Origin: Triplophysa rosa
Taxonomy: Eukaryota > Chordata > Actinopteri > Cypriniformes > Nemacheilidae
Assembly (NCBI RefSeq): GCF_024868665.1
Contig: NC_079914.1
Span: 314,980-378,979, forward strand
Reading direction: 5' to 3'
DNA length: 64,000 bases
Made by a program: the position numbers and the translations under genes. The notes under the pieces were generated by a model. The model ran no database searches and was not told where the DNA came from. It was given only the letters and a program-made list of their open reading frames with translations. Below, in pieces: positions 35,878 through 46,735 of this stretch. Position 1 is the first letter of the stretch, and every line of letters begins with the position of its first letter.

Positions 35878-36548
35878 TCACATAATGTTCCTTATACAGT
35901 ATCCTTGATCCTTTAGCAATTTCCTCTTTAGATGGTTAAGCCTTACAAGGGCAAGTTGTTTATTATCTGGCAGATTAGGTTTTTCTTTTAAGGGCAGAGG
36001 CATTTCAATGTGTCCAGAGCTGTATTTCCTAATGCCCGCACTTAGTTGGTTCAGAAAGCTAATATCATCCTGGGAAAAGGTTTTATTGTCGTCACTGGAG
36101 TCTTTAAAATCTGATTCAAGAATGTGTATAGCATCTGCTGGAGTAAATAGAGGCATTTCTTTAACACAAATTCGATGACAAAAACTCGTACCACCAGAAG
36201 AATCGAGTTGGGATGTTGAAGGTCCAACAATGCTCCATCCTAAATCGGTCTTAACAGCATATGGGCTATCATCATCTCCCAAGATCACTTCTCTTGGTGC
36301 TAAAGCTCTAGCACAGTTATACCCAATCAACAGTCCAGCCTCGCAATCCATCAGAGGAGGGATTTCATTACACACTACAGAAAGATGATTCCAGAGTTTG
36401 GCAGTTTCACATGTTTATGTGCGTGATTAACTGGAATGCATTCTTTCGTATAGACAAGGGGACATTCAATATAGGTGGCAGAACTATAACCACTTAAAAA
36501 GTCCTTTAACCCTTTCAATTTTCACTATGTCTTTTCCAGTCATGGTAG
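35878..36548 (-). pseudogene. BEL/Pao protease C-terminal part and linker to RT
   Basis: Minus-strand frame with LLIGYNCARALAPREVI and TDLGWSIVGP, the conserved stretch between the Pao aspartic protease and RT. The upstream part (36484-36548) reaches the Gmr1-like insertion, and the protein sequence resumes at 41006 beyond it. That continuity supports a single element split by insertion. Confidence 0.8.
36545..36548. repeat. Left target duplication of the Gmr1-like element
   Basis: GTAG immediately before the 5' LTR, repeated at 41002-41005. Confidence 0.7.
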
Positions 36549-36977
36549 TGCGGCAAGTCACCCCTTGCACAATCAGCGTCGCCAGGGAAATGGATGAGAC
36601 ACAGCTGCCGATTGTCAACTCGCCAATCAAATGGGCATAAAAGCTAGCGGGACAGAAGACACGGTGAGCTACCACTCCCATGCAAGCCAGGGTTAACTCT
36701 TCTGTCTTATGTCTCGCAGGCTCGGATGACTGACGATCGACAGCGCACTTGGGAACACACACGGAAGAGATAGTCTCACCGTGGACGGACACGCACTTGG
36801 GCACGGAGATCACGGACTACTGGAGGGACTAATCCAGAGGCACTCCCACGCCGGGCATCCATCCATCCACCCACCGAGTTTTACACAGAGCACCCTGCAC
36901 TTAAAGTCTGAATAAAAACTCTCCTCTGGGGCTGTAAAACTACTCTTTGTGTATGTGTCATCTCTCCACCTGCTACA
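36549..36977 (+). repeat. 5' LTR of the Gmr1-like element
   Basis: Begins TGCGGCAAG and ends CCACCTGCTACA. A TATA-like GCATAAAAG lies near 36634 and AATAAA near 36911, in the order expected for U3-R-U5. TGGTGGAGAATGCGGGC just after the LTR is the likely primer-binding site. Its last 49 bp match 40952-41001. Confidence 0.75.
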
Positions 36978-37100
36978 TTTGGTGGAGAATGCGGGCACCC
37001 CTAGAGAGATTTAACGCATACACAGGGCCTTTCCAACGTGGTTTTTTTCTGCTCTTTCAGATCCTCTCTCTCCCCCTATCTCTGCCAGTGGCATATTAAA

Positions 37101-37955
37101 ATGGAGGAGATTACAGTCCGCCAGCAACAGCTGACCGAGCAACTGACACCAAACCGTGCAGACCAAGCCATGGAACAAATGCGAGAGGCAATTGTGGCCT
37201 GGATTCCACTTCCTGAGGCGAGATCGGCGGCCCACCACCTCCTTACAAAATTAACGGACCAGGACGACGTGGTGGCCTACCTCCACACCTTTGAGGTAAT
37301 CGCCGCTAGGGAGGTGTGGGACAAGTCCGAGTGGGTAAAGATCCTTGCCCCCTTTCTAACGGGGGAAGCCCAACGGGCCTATTATGCTCTCCCCACGGCT
37401 GCAACAGAGGACTATGGTGTGCTGAAGGCAGAAATCCGTGTCAGAATGGGGTTGTCAGCCGTCAGTGCAGCTAAACTTTTTTTCAAATGGACATATGATG
37501 AGAACACTCCGGTACGAGCCCAGGCAGCGCAACTCTCACGCCTGGGACACCTATGGATTCTCTCAGACGGACCCACCACCTCCCAAGTGGCAGAAAGGGT
37601 GGCGGTGGACCGCCTCTTACGGGTCCTGCCACGCCGATACCGCACCGCAGTCAGCATGAGGGGTCCCACCACGCTGAGGGAGCTGATCGAGTTGGCGGAG
37701 CTGGCAGAGGCATCTGCAGCCCGCGACGCAGGAGAGAGAGCGATGCTGACGCCCCGGAGGGTGAGCCCGGCCTGGCGACCACAGACTGGCGGCCCCCTCA
37801 CCCGTGGACGAACCCATGCCCACGGAACTGGGACCTGCAGCTCCCCGAGCCTGGATGGCCGGTTGTGCTCTACATCGACAAGCACCCCCCGGAGCTCCCC
37901 AGCGGGTGATCAAGGTAAACGGGCGGTCTGTTACAGCGACCTTGGCTTCCGGTAG
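37101..37955 (+). pseudogene. Gag of the Gmr1-like element
   Basis: ATG 37101 starts MEEITVRQQQLTEQLTPNRA. The region at residues 50-190 (DDVVAYLHTFEVIAAREVWD, LAPFLTGEAQRAYYALP, LRVLPRRYRTAVS) is the SCAN-like capsid of fish Gypsy gags. A frameshift near 37740-37800 cuts off the C-terminal part; no zinc knuckle is seen in frame. Confidence 0.8.
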
Positions 37956-38268
37956 CACGATCACCCTGGTCCAGCCCGACATGGTGGCCCCCGGTGTGGG
38001 TGGAAAATTCGCAATCCCAATTGCCAGGGTCCACGGGGACACCCGGGAAGTCCCTGCCCGCCGTGTCACCGTGGCCGGCCCCCAGGGGTCATGGTCCCTG
38101 GATGTAGGAGTTGTGGATGATCTACCCGTACCTGTGCTACTGGGTCGAGACTGGCCAGGGTTTGATCAGCTCCTGGTAACCTCTCTTCGGGCGAGGGGGC
38201 CGCACCCGAAGACGCCACCCTCGAAGGACCCAGACACCATGTCCAGCCTGGATGGCCACCGGAAGTGA
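37804..38268 (+). pseudogene. Aspartic protease region of the Gmr1-like element
   Basis: The frame contains VNGRSVTATLASGSTITLVQ, the position of the retroviral-type D(S/T)G motif; here it reads ASGS, so the catalytic aspartate is lost. Then LPVPVLLGRDWPGFD follows, typical of the end of the protease domain. Confidence 0.7.
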
Positions 38269-38325
38269 GCCCGAGGGTGAGTGTCAAAATCCTAACCTCT
38301 TCTCTGACCTTTTTCAACAGATCAT

Positions 38326-38326
<1 letters not shown>

Positions 38327-38357
<31 letters not shown>
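38327..38357. repeat. 31-base G homopolymer
   Basis: Thirty-one consecutive G, then T and six more G, between protease and integrase of the Gmr1-like element. Such a run could form a G-quadruplex, and its stated length may be unreliable. Confidence 0.9.
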
Positions 38358-38358
<1 letters not shown>

Positions 38359-38397
38359 GGGGGGTCTTTTGGAATAGAACAATGCGAAGATGAGCGA

Positions 38398-39700
38398 TTG
38401 CGAAACTGCTGGGATCAGATACGCATCGTCGAGGACGAGGTTAGGATACTGGAGCCACATCCGGTCCCTCATTTTATCATCAAAAATGGTCTGTTATACT
38501 GTATCGGTCAGAGGCGGGGGGAGGAAAAGCAGCTGCTAGTGGTTCCAAAGGGAAAGACGGACTCCATCCTGGAGCTGGCCCACGCCCATCCCATGGCTGG
38601 ACACCTTGCCGCAGCCAATACAATACAGAGGATTCGAGATCGATTCCATTGGCCAGAACTGGAGGGGGAAGTTCGGAGATTCTGCCAGAGTTGCCTCACA
38701 TGCCAGAAGACCTCGCCGAAACGCCCCCCCCCCAGCCCTCTCGTCCCCCTGCCCATTATCGAGGTACCCTTCAAGCATATAGGGATGGATCTGGTAGGAC
38801 CGCTGCCTAAGTCTGCCTGGGGGCATGAACATATCCTGGTGATTGTCGATTACGCCAGCCAGTACCCGGAGGCAGTCCCCCTGAGGAAGGCCACCTCCAA
38901 GGCTATTGCCAAAGAGCTCTTCCTCTTCAGCGGGGTGGGAATCGCCTCAGAGATCCTGACTGACCAGGGAACTCCTTTCATGTCCCGGCTGATGGGGGAC
39001 CTCTGCCACCTACTCCAGGTGGGTGAAACAGCTGCGCACATCCGTTTACCAACCCCAGACAGACGGTCTGGTCGAAAGGTTTAACCAGACGCTAAAACGG
39101 ATGTTGCGCCGGGTGGTGGCGGAGGATGGGCGCAACTGGGACCTGATGCTGCCGTACGTGCTGTTCGGCATCCGAGAGGTACCACAGGCTTCTACCGGCT
39201 TCACGCCTTTCGAGCTCCTCTTCGGACGACAGCCCCAGGGGCTCCTAGATGTCGCTAAAGAGGCATGGGAACAACAGCCGGCCCCACATCGGACCATCAT
39301 TGAGCCCGTACGGCAGATGAAAGACCGCATCGACCGGGTGATGCCCCTCGTTAGAGAGCACCTCTCGGAGGCCCAGCGCGCTCAAAAACGGTTGTATGAT
39401 CGGCCCGCCCAAAAGTGATGGTACTCATCCCGACGACTACATCCAAGTTTCTGGCCTCCTGGAATGGCCCATACACCATTGTGGAAAGGGTAGGGCCGGT
39501 CAACTACCGGGTCCGTCAGCCGGGGCGGCGAAAGGAGGAAAAGCTATACCACATCCACCTTCCTGAAGAGGTGGATAGCCCCGCCGGCCCAGATGGCCGC
39601 CTTTGCAGACACGGAGCCGGCCGTAATTCCGATGGGCGACCAACTGGTGGCTATACAGAAGCAAGACCTCCGATCCCTGGTCAGTCAGTTTAAGGACGTC
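38398..39700 (+). pseudogene. Integrase of the Gmr1-like element
   Basis: HHCC zinc domain: HAHPMAGHL and CQSCLTCQ. Catalytic core: MDLVGPLP, TDQGTPF and, after a frameshift near 39020, TDGLVERFNQTLKRML. A GPY/F-type C-terminal module (WNGPYTIVERVGPVNYRV) follows an in-frame stop at about 39416. The RT begins directly after, which gives the unusual domain order. Confidence 0.85.
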
Positions 39701-40920
39701 TTCTCTGACACGAGATCCGGAACCCCCCAGGAACCATCGTTAGGCAGCGTCCTTACCGGGTCTGGTTATAGAGAAGGAAATCACCCGCATGAAGAATTTA
39801 GGGGTGATAGAGCCCCTGGTCGAGCCCCATCGTGAATCGGATGGCACCCTCCGCTTCTGTAAGGACTTTCGGCACCTTAATGAAGTCTCCCTCTTTGATG
39901 GATACCCCATGCCCCAGGTGGATGAACTTCTGGACCCCCTGGGGAAGGCTCGGTACATCAGCACCTTAGACCTGACGAAGGGATACTTGGACGCCCGGGA
40001 AAAGACGGCATTCGGCACCCCGTACGGCCATTGGCAGTACCGAGTCCTCCACTTTGGCCTGCATGGGGCCCCGGCCACCTTCTAGAGGATGATGGACGTC
40101 CTCTTGCGGCCCCATCAGGCCTATGCGGCGGCCTATATCGACGATCTAGTCATCCACTCGGAGAGCTGGGAGGACCACCTTGATCGGTTGCAGATGGTGC
40201 TAATCGACCTACGGAAGTCGGGACTTACAGCCAACCCACGGAAATGCCACCTAGGGCTCGACAAAGCTCAGTACCTTGGATACCGCGTTGGACGAGGACT
40301 AATCCAGCCCCAGAGTAGAAAGGTAGAGGCAGTGCGGGATGCCCCCCAGCCACGGACCAAGACCCAGGTACGAGCTTTCATGGGGCTGGCGGGATATTAT
40401 AGATGTTTCATCCCTAACTTCTCCTCTATAGCCAGTCCCCTACGGACCTGACCAGAAAGGGGCAGCCAGAGAAGATTATCTGGACCCAGGAGACGGAGAG
40501 GGCATTCCAGGCATTGAAGGCAGCCCTAACATCGTCCCCAGTGCTGTACAGCCCCGACTACGGCTGCCCCTTTACACTCCAGACCGATGCCTCAGATACG
40601 GGAGTAGGTGCGGTGTTGTCGCTGACTCGGGGGGGTGAGGAACATCCCACTGTGTACATCAGCAGGAGGCTCACCCCCGCCAGGTCCCGGTATGCAACGG
40701 TGGAGAAGGAGGCCCTAGCCATAAAGTGGGCAGTCCTGGAGCTCAGGTCCTGCTCGGGAGGAGCTTCACCCTCATCACGGATCACGCCCCCCTGCAGTGG
40801 ATGGCAAGGGCCAAGGACACCAACGCCCGCGTGACCCGATGGTTCCTGGCACTCCAGGACTTCCACTTCACCGTGGCACACAGGGCTGGGGCCTCCCACG
40901 GCAACGCCGATGGTCTGTTG
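39593..40920 (+). pseudogene. Reverse transcriptase and RNase H of the Gmr1-like element
   Basis: RT motifs in order: FCKDFRHLNEVSLFDGYPMP, TLDLTKGY, HFGLHGAPATF, then a TAG stop at 40083, the catalytic box YIDDLVIH, and FMGLAGYYRCFIPNF. After another frameshift at about 40450 the RNase H reads LQTDASDTGVGAVLS and TVEKEALAIKWAV. The end of RNase H runs into the shortened 3' LTR. Confidence 0.85.
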
Positions 40921-41323
40921 AGACTCTGGTCAGGTTGGACATCCCGGTCAGGGGGCTGTAAAACTACTCTTTATGTATGTGTCATCTCTCCACCTGCTAC
41001 AGTAGTTAGTTTTAAATCCACAGGAACTTTATCTGCGTGCAAGACGTTACTTACTTCTTGATCAATGAAAGTCGTGTCACTCTGTGAATCAAACAAGGCA
41101 TATACTAGTTTTTCTTTACTAGGGTTGTTACTTGAAGATATCCATACTCGTACGACCATTGATGTATAAGATGATCTCTCACTAGTTACACTGAGCGACA
41201 GAACAGCTGTAGACTCATTTTCTGGATTTTGAGCAGATCTTGCTTCTGGAACTGGTCTTTCCCTCTTAGTGTAACTATCATCATGGAGACAAGTAGGATG
41301 CTTTCCTTTGCATGTACAGTATT

Positions 41324-43210
41324 TCAGAAAAGACGATAACGATAGTCTCTTGCGCTATGGCCATATTTCAAACATGCATAACAAAGATTGTTTTCCTTCA
41401 CATATGTCCTCCTTTCATCAAGTGTCTTAGTCATCAGTTTATGACAATGGTTAAGCTGATGCTTAGAATCTTGGCAAAAAGCACAGGGAAATTTTGCATT
41501 TTTCTTCACAACCCTTTGCTTATCCATACCCCAAACAGCCTGGGTGTTAAAAACATTGACCTTATTTCCTTTTCCTTTGCGTTTTTCAGCAGATCCCAAA
41601 CTGAGAGCATAGGAAGAAGTGACTGGATTACAAACGACTTCTGCTTCCATTGAAACCAATGCTGCAAAGGCCTTCAAATAAGGAAAGGACTTCTTATCTC
41701 TCAAGGTTTGTTTAACTTGGCAATTCCAGCATGAGGCAGCCCGTTCAGGTAACTTTTGAACTAGTTTCTGATATTCTTCACAATCGTTTAACATTTGTAG
41801 GCCTTCTACATGGGGCATGGCATCTTGACAGGCATTAAGGAAATCTGAAAACTCTCTGAGCCCAATGGCATCCTTCGGTTGAATTTTCCGCCAATTTGCT
41901 AATTTCTGTCTAAAGGCACAATGTATGATGAACGACTGCCCATATCTCTGATCTAATTTATTCCAGGGATCTTTATAGGCTTCATCATCACTTCTGTAAA
42001 ACATGCCATCCAAGGTTTTACATGCTGCTCCACCCACGTACCTTTTCAGATAGTAAAGCGTATCAGCAGAAGATATACTCTTTTTGTCAATCACACAAAG
42101 GAAGCCTTCCACTCAATGTACTGGATGGAATCGCCATTAAATACAAAAGGCTCTGGAGTTGGCAGCCTATTTAGGTTTATACTGTCCTGTAATACTTGTA
42201 CAAGAGAAGGAACATCATTTTGAGATGGTGGTGCTATTTCAATAGACTTATTAGAAGAGCTCTGAGATGGACAATGCTGTTCTCCAACTACTAAGGAATT
42301 ATCTACCTCTTGCATTACCATCTGATTATAAGCCTTAAACCTAGCTTGCGCTACTCTCAGATCCTTTTCAGCTTGTAGTCACTCAAGTTCACGTCTCTGA
42401 GCATCTAGTTCCTTCCTTTGTCTTTCTTCTAATTCCAAAATTTTCTCCTTCTGTTTGTTTTCTTCCATTAATATCTTATACTCTTCCTCTCGTACTGCCA
42501 GTTCTGCAGCTGCTTCAGCGTGCCTCGATGCTACATGTGAAGACGCAGTATGATGGCTTAACTGTTCACTGGGTTTGTGACTAATTCTGGAAACGGTAGA
42601 ACCATAAATAGATCGAGCATAACTACAATCAAGCAGTTCTTGTAGACGATGTTTCACATGTTCCTCGTCAAACTCATCAAGGCCTGATATTCTCTCATAG
42701 GCAATTTTTATTATATCTGTTGTTACTGCTTCACAGGCATCAATACAACGTCTTAATCCTGTAGATGGTGTAACAAGATTTCTGACTTCCTTATAGATCT
42801 GCATAACGATCCCTTTCTCATTTTCCAAGATATCAATAAGAGATGCTAGTTGACTCTCACTTAGATCAGACTACCATTTTCCATTTCTCATATGCAGAGA
42901 TTAACCTTCTTTCTTTCTTCTGAGCATTCTCTCCTTGTAATGCAGCCATTTTCACAGTAGAGTTTCCTGAGCAAACTGAACGTCGAGGGCTTTGGGATTC
43001 TACTAATACTTCTTGAATTCTACTATTAAGTTCATTCAAGTTTTGTCCTTTACCCTCAATTACCTCTATTGGTTGTTGCCTCACTACACTTTCTGTTGAT
43101 TTTTGATATACATTAAATGTCTGAACATCATCTTGGGGACCATTAACTTGTCCTTCACATTCAATGTTGTCAAATGGACAACGTAACGCTGTCATTTTAT
43201 ACAAAACCAA
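41324..43210 (-). pseudogene. BEL/Pao gag
   Basis: Three minus-strand frames: 42866-43210 (probable start at MTALRCPFDNIECEGQ), 42379-42828 (long coiled coil rich in E/K/R) and 41324-42321 (capsid-like region ending in a C-x2-C-x4-H knuckle, LCYACLKYGHSARD). A stop at about 42376 and two frame changes break the gag. Upstream lies the 5' LTR. Confidence 0.8.
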
Positions 43211-43259
43211 TTAACAAACAATTACAATATAATTTGTAAAACCCCAAACAGCATATAAC

Positions 43260-44136
43260 ATCAAACATAAATATTAGGTTTTTAAGATAAACATTACCGT
43301 TAAAACAGTACCATTTTTAAAACACATAGGTCTCTTTCAAAGGTCTTTAAAAAGTTCTTCTTTAAATGGAAAAACTAATAAAAATGTCTCTTGGTAAAAA
43401 TTGTTTCACTTTCATACCCTTTTATATCATGTTGAAGGATGAATATCACCTTAAAAGGAATGCAGTCCTTGGTGTGCAGATTAATCCTCAATTTGATCGG
43501 AAATTAACCATTGGAAAACCTTGTTTGACCATCAGGATCGGCTCACTGCGCTGCCCGTGAACACTCGCTCAATAATAAAGACCCGTCAACATGGACACCG
43601 GCCTTTAATGCATGTCAGTCGTCCCGGTAAATGGCCAAGCTCTTACTGTTGCTGCCCCACTGAATTGATGGTCAGTACTCGTAAACTGCTGTTTCCACAA
43701 TTCTTTAATATGTTGACAATCATAAAAACATCTTAAGAGATATGAAAAGAAACAAAAACAACCAAAAGGGCAGACATTGATTACACACATTATCAAACAA
43801 TAAGCTGATGTCATTGCCAACACAATGGTAAGGCACTTCACATTCGTTGATCATAAGATAGTATGCATCACACACAAACAATTAATTTACCTTATAACCC
43901 TTTCAGTGAGAAGCACAATATCAAAGTGAAAAGAGGAAAAATCCACACTGCAGTCTGCATTCCTCACGAACAATGCACAAACATTTCTCTGAATCACGGG
44001 AATGTGAAGCACCTTATATAATCACTTTGAGAGCTTGGCTGTCAAAATAAAAGTCCTTAAACTCACATACTAAAATTACACACAAAAAAACTCAACAAAA
44101 TACACCATGAATTACACATAACATGGGTCATTTACA
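43260..44136 (-). repeat. 5' LTR and leader of the BEL/Pao element
   Basis: The LTR start (TGTAAATGACCC at 44136 downwards) is fixed by its match to the 3' copy at 32812. Its inner boundary cannot be fixed because the 3' LTR is truncated after 114 bp; the span given ends just before gag. No gene seen. Confidence 0.55.
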
Positions 44137-44909
44137 GATAGTGTACTACCACACTTGATTTCAGCCTTTCCAGCACTTGTGAGTCTGAAACCTTTGCAAG
44201 CCATGAGTTTCCTCCCAGACTCCAATTTCATCTGTATAAGTTATTAACTTTGACTGCCACTGTGACAGTGTACCACCAAATTTGATATACCATCTTCGGG
44301 ATTTGAATCTGCACTTGTTAAGTGCAGTGCAGTCCTATCAATGTCTTTGTCCAATATGCCCACTTGCGGTCTTGGCCACTTGAGAGTGCATGCACGCGAC
44401 AGTAAGTAAGAGAGCAAGTTTGTCCCATGTCTTAAAAATGCCAAAGTGCAGTGCCCTTAACGCACACTGAACCCACACTATCTTGAATACCGCTTTGCGT
44501 TGCATTCCGAGTCTTCTAAAGCCGCAAGATAACGTTGTGTGAGCACAGTAGGTTTTAATCAATGATGACCGCGCTCCAGGAATGCACGCAGTGGCATCTC
44601 AGTATAGGCTTGGTTGGTGTCGTGTTATAGCTGGTTGAGTGGCCTGGGGTGGAGTCAGCATGGGGGAAAACAATCCTTTCCCCCCATTGGAAATGCAAGA
44701 TGTTATATGGAAAATCACTTGTTCCATTCAACAGAGCAAGATACATAGAAAAATTAGGGCTTATAATGTGCATTTGAAAAAGCAACACCCGTCAAACATG
44801 ATCATTATAAATATACTTTATTATCATAAAAATACCTGATGAGGCTTGAGTAACAGTGATAAAAATATGTCCATATACATTTCCTAGATTCTTGAACGTG
44901 TTATGGTCT
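44137..44909. other. Flanking DNA between BEL element and LINE, nothing recognised
   Basis: No coding frame or repeat family that I can name. Short C-rich and G-rich tracts near 44640-44695. Confidence 0.4.
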
Positions 44910-46060
44910 TCTTCTCAACTTAACTCTCAACTCAACTTTATTTATATAGCGCTTTTTACAATTTTCATTGTTACAAAGCAGCTGTAAATGAGACATATTG
45001 ACTATAAGCAAAACAATTAAAGTTGTACCTGTAAAAACAAGAAAAATGTGAAAACACAGAAGACAGACATACCCACATACAAAACACTCCACACACACAA
45101 TATGCACACGTACTAACACACATAGAATAGACACACACACACGGACACGCACGCACACACACACGTACACAAACAAGTACGCACACACAGTGAGAGCAAA
45201 CATTTAAGATAAAGGAGAGAGAAGCACAGGTCAAATATGTCAGACTATAAATTCCTATATGCAATATTAATTAAGTAAAACTTTAAAATTCTAAAGCAGC
45301 CCCGTGGCCAGGCAAATAGTGCAAAAGAACAGTATGCAAACGGTGGTGAGGAACCCAAAACTCTAATCGAGAAAAAAAACCTCAGGAGAACCCAGGCCCA
45401 ACCAGGGGATTCCAGTTCCCCTCTGGCAAAAGCTGCTGCCTCTGCACAAGCTCCACAGAGCTTGCACAACAAGGCTAAATAAAAAGAAATAAACTTACTA
45501 ATAAGGTAAATTATAGTTTTAAGATTATCATTAATAATCTAATAGCATTTGAAATTTTGTAGTGAAGACGTGTCAGCATCCTTCTTTACCCAGCTCTATC
45601 ATCTCAGCTCTTGTTAGGTCGCCGCTTCCCATTCTCCGCTCTACCATCAGGTCTGGCCATGAACTGCATCCTGCTCACTGTGGTAACCTTGGAACAATGA
45701 GACAAGACTGGCTGAGAGTAGAGTACTGTTCTGCACTCTTTGATGCAACAAGTACATTAGTTGTGTTTTTGGTTCCGGTTGATCTAATTAATGCAGCCTA
45801 AACACTCAAAGGATTTATATTATGGAAGTTCAGTGTATGCAAGATTAAAAAGATGCGTCTTTAGTCTAGATTTAAACTGACAGAGTGTGTCTGCCTCCCG
45901 GACAGTGCAGGGAAGACTATTCCAAAGTTTAGGCGCATCGTTTAGTTCTTCTGCAGTGCGTATTTGGAGTTTCCGCATGAGAGCGCCCTCTGGCTTTCGG
46001 ATGCAGCAGCATTTTCCCGCACTCAAAAGCTGTGCATAAATCACGTGATATTTATCTTCG
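44910..46060 (-). mobile_element. L2-like LINE 3' part
   Basis: On the minus strand an ORF at 45820-46044 ends with DAPKLWNSLPCTVREADTLC, FKSRLKTHLFNLAYT, the conserved C-terminus of L2-clade LINE proteins. Downstream is a 3'UTR-like region with CA repeats (45085-45190), ending at about 44920 in GCGCTATATAAATAAAGTTG, a typical L2 tail. The 5' part of the LINE is missing. Confidence 0.75.
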
Positions 46061-46105
46061 GTTTATCGCGACAGCCCTAAGAAAAATCGAGCTGTATTGG
46101 GTCGG

Positions 46106-46394
46106 TGTCACGGTTCTGTTATGTTTTATTCTGGTTAAGTTCTGTTCCTGGTTTTGCCTGTGTTCATTCATTAGTTTCCATAGTTGTTAATTAGTCCCGC
46201 ACCTGTTTCTGTTTGCCTTGATTATGTTTCCTTGTGTATTTAAGCCCTGTGTCTTGCCCCGTTTGGTTGTCTGGGATTGTTTATGGTTTCGTGTGGTTCT
46301 GGTCCTGTGTTTTCTACCATTTGCTGCTGTAAGATTTATTAAATACCTTTCGTGAAATACTTCTCCTTGTCGTGCACTTTGTGTACCCGCTACA
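46106..46394 (+). repeat. Gypsy-type LTR
   Basis: Starts TGTCACGGTTCTG and ends ACCCGCTACA, with TATTTAAGCC (promoter-like) near 46237 and a poly(A)-like ATTAAA near 46338. It is followed by a gag-like stretch (46488-46730), so it is a 5' LTR of a truncated element. Confidence 0.6.
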
Positions 46395-46735
46395 TGCTAC
46401 AGAATACTGGACCTAAAAAGGTTTTTTGCTGCGTTTTCTCTGTTTCTTTTTTGGGTTTGCTTTTGTTTTGTTCCTATACCCTCCTGGATGGATTTACCTG
46501 CCATCCAGCTCCTATGCCTGGAGCAGTTGGACCGTTTGCTGGTGGACTACACCAGGGACTTTTTAGATCTGGCGTGCCTTACCCATTTCCCCTACCACTT
46601 GCTCTGTTTTTTACTTAGTCAGCTTAAGCGAGCGGTGTAAGACACGCATGCCATCGGACGGTCCCCGGGAGAACTTTGCCGCTTTTGTGGAGTGGGTGCT
46701 GGAGAGAAATGGACTGTTTTTCTGGACAGAAAGAC
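46395..46735 (+). pseudogene. Truncated Gypsy gag fragment
   Basis: In mixed frames, MDLPAIQLLCLEQLDRLLVD and DFLDLACLTHFPYH resemble the N-terminal to central gag of fish Gypsy elements. It is cut near 46735, where a different Gypsy pol sequence begins. Stops are present. Confidence 0.5.

Larger units (their letters stand above)
36549..41001 (+). mobile_element. Gmr1-like Gypsy retrotransposon (INT before RT)
   Basis: The element is flanked by GTAG (4 bp). 5' LTR 36549-36977; gag 37101-37830; protease-like 37900-38270; integrase 38398-39600; RT 39640-40451; RNase H 40514-40920; then only the last 50 bp of a 3' LTR (40952-41001). In ordinary Ty3/Gypsy elements integrase follows RNase H; here it precedes RT, as in the Gmr1 group first described from cod. 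Stops, frameshifts and a 31-base G run break the polyprotein. Confidence 0.85.
32699..44136 (-). mobile_element. BEL/Pao LTR retrotransposon, interrupted
   Basis: On the minus strand the element runs 5' LTR (starting at 44136 with TGTAAATGACCCATG), gag (41324-43210), protease to RT (35520-36548 and 41006-41230), RNase H (34499-34830), integrase (32919-34301), a polypurine-type GGTGGGAG at 32813-32821 and a 3' LTR. Only 114 bp of the 3' LTR remain (32699-32812); they match 44005-44136 with one 17-18-base gap. A Gmr1-like element at 36549-41001 splits it. Reading frames carry several stops and frameshifts, so it is inactive. Confidence 0.85.

Noticed and set aside
37412..38069. Minus-strand ORFs of 150-157 codons
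   Set aside because: They are antisense shadows of the GC-rich gag of the Gmr1-like element, with no conserved motif.
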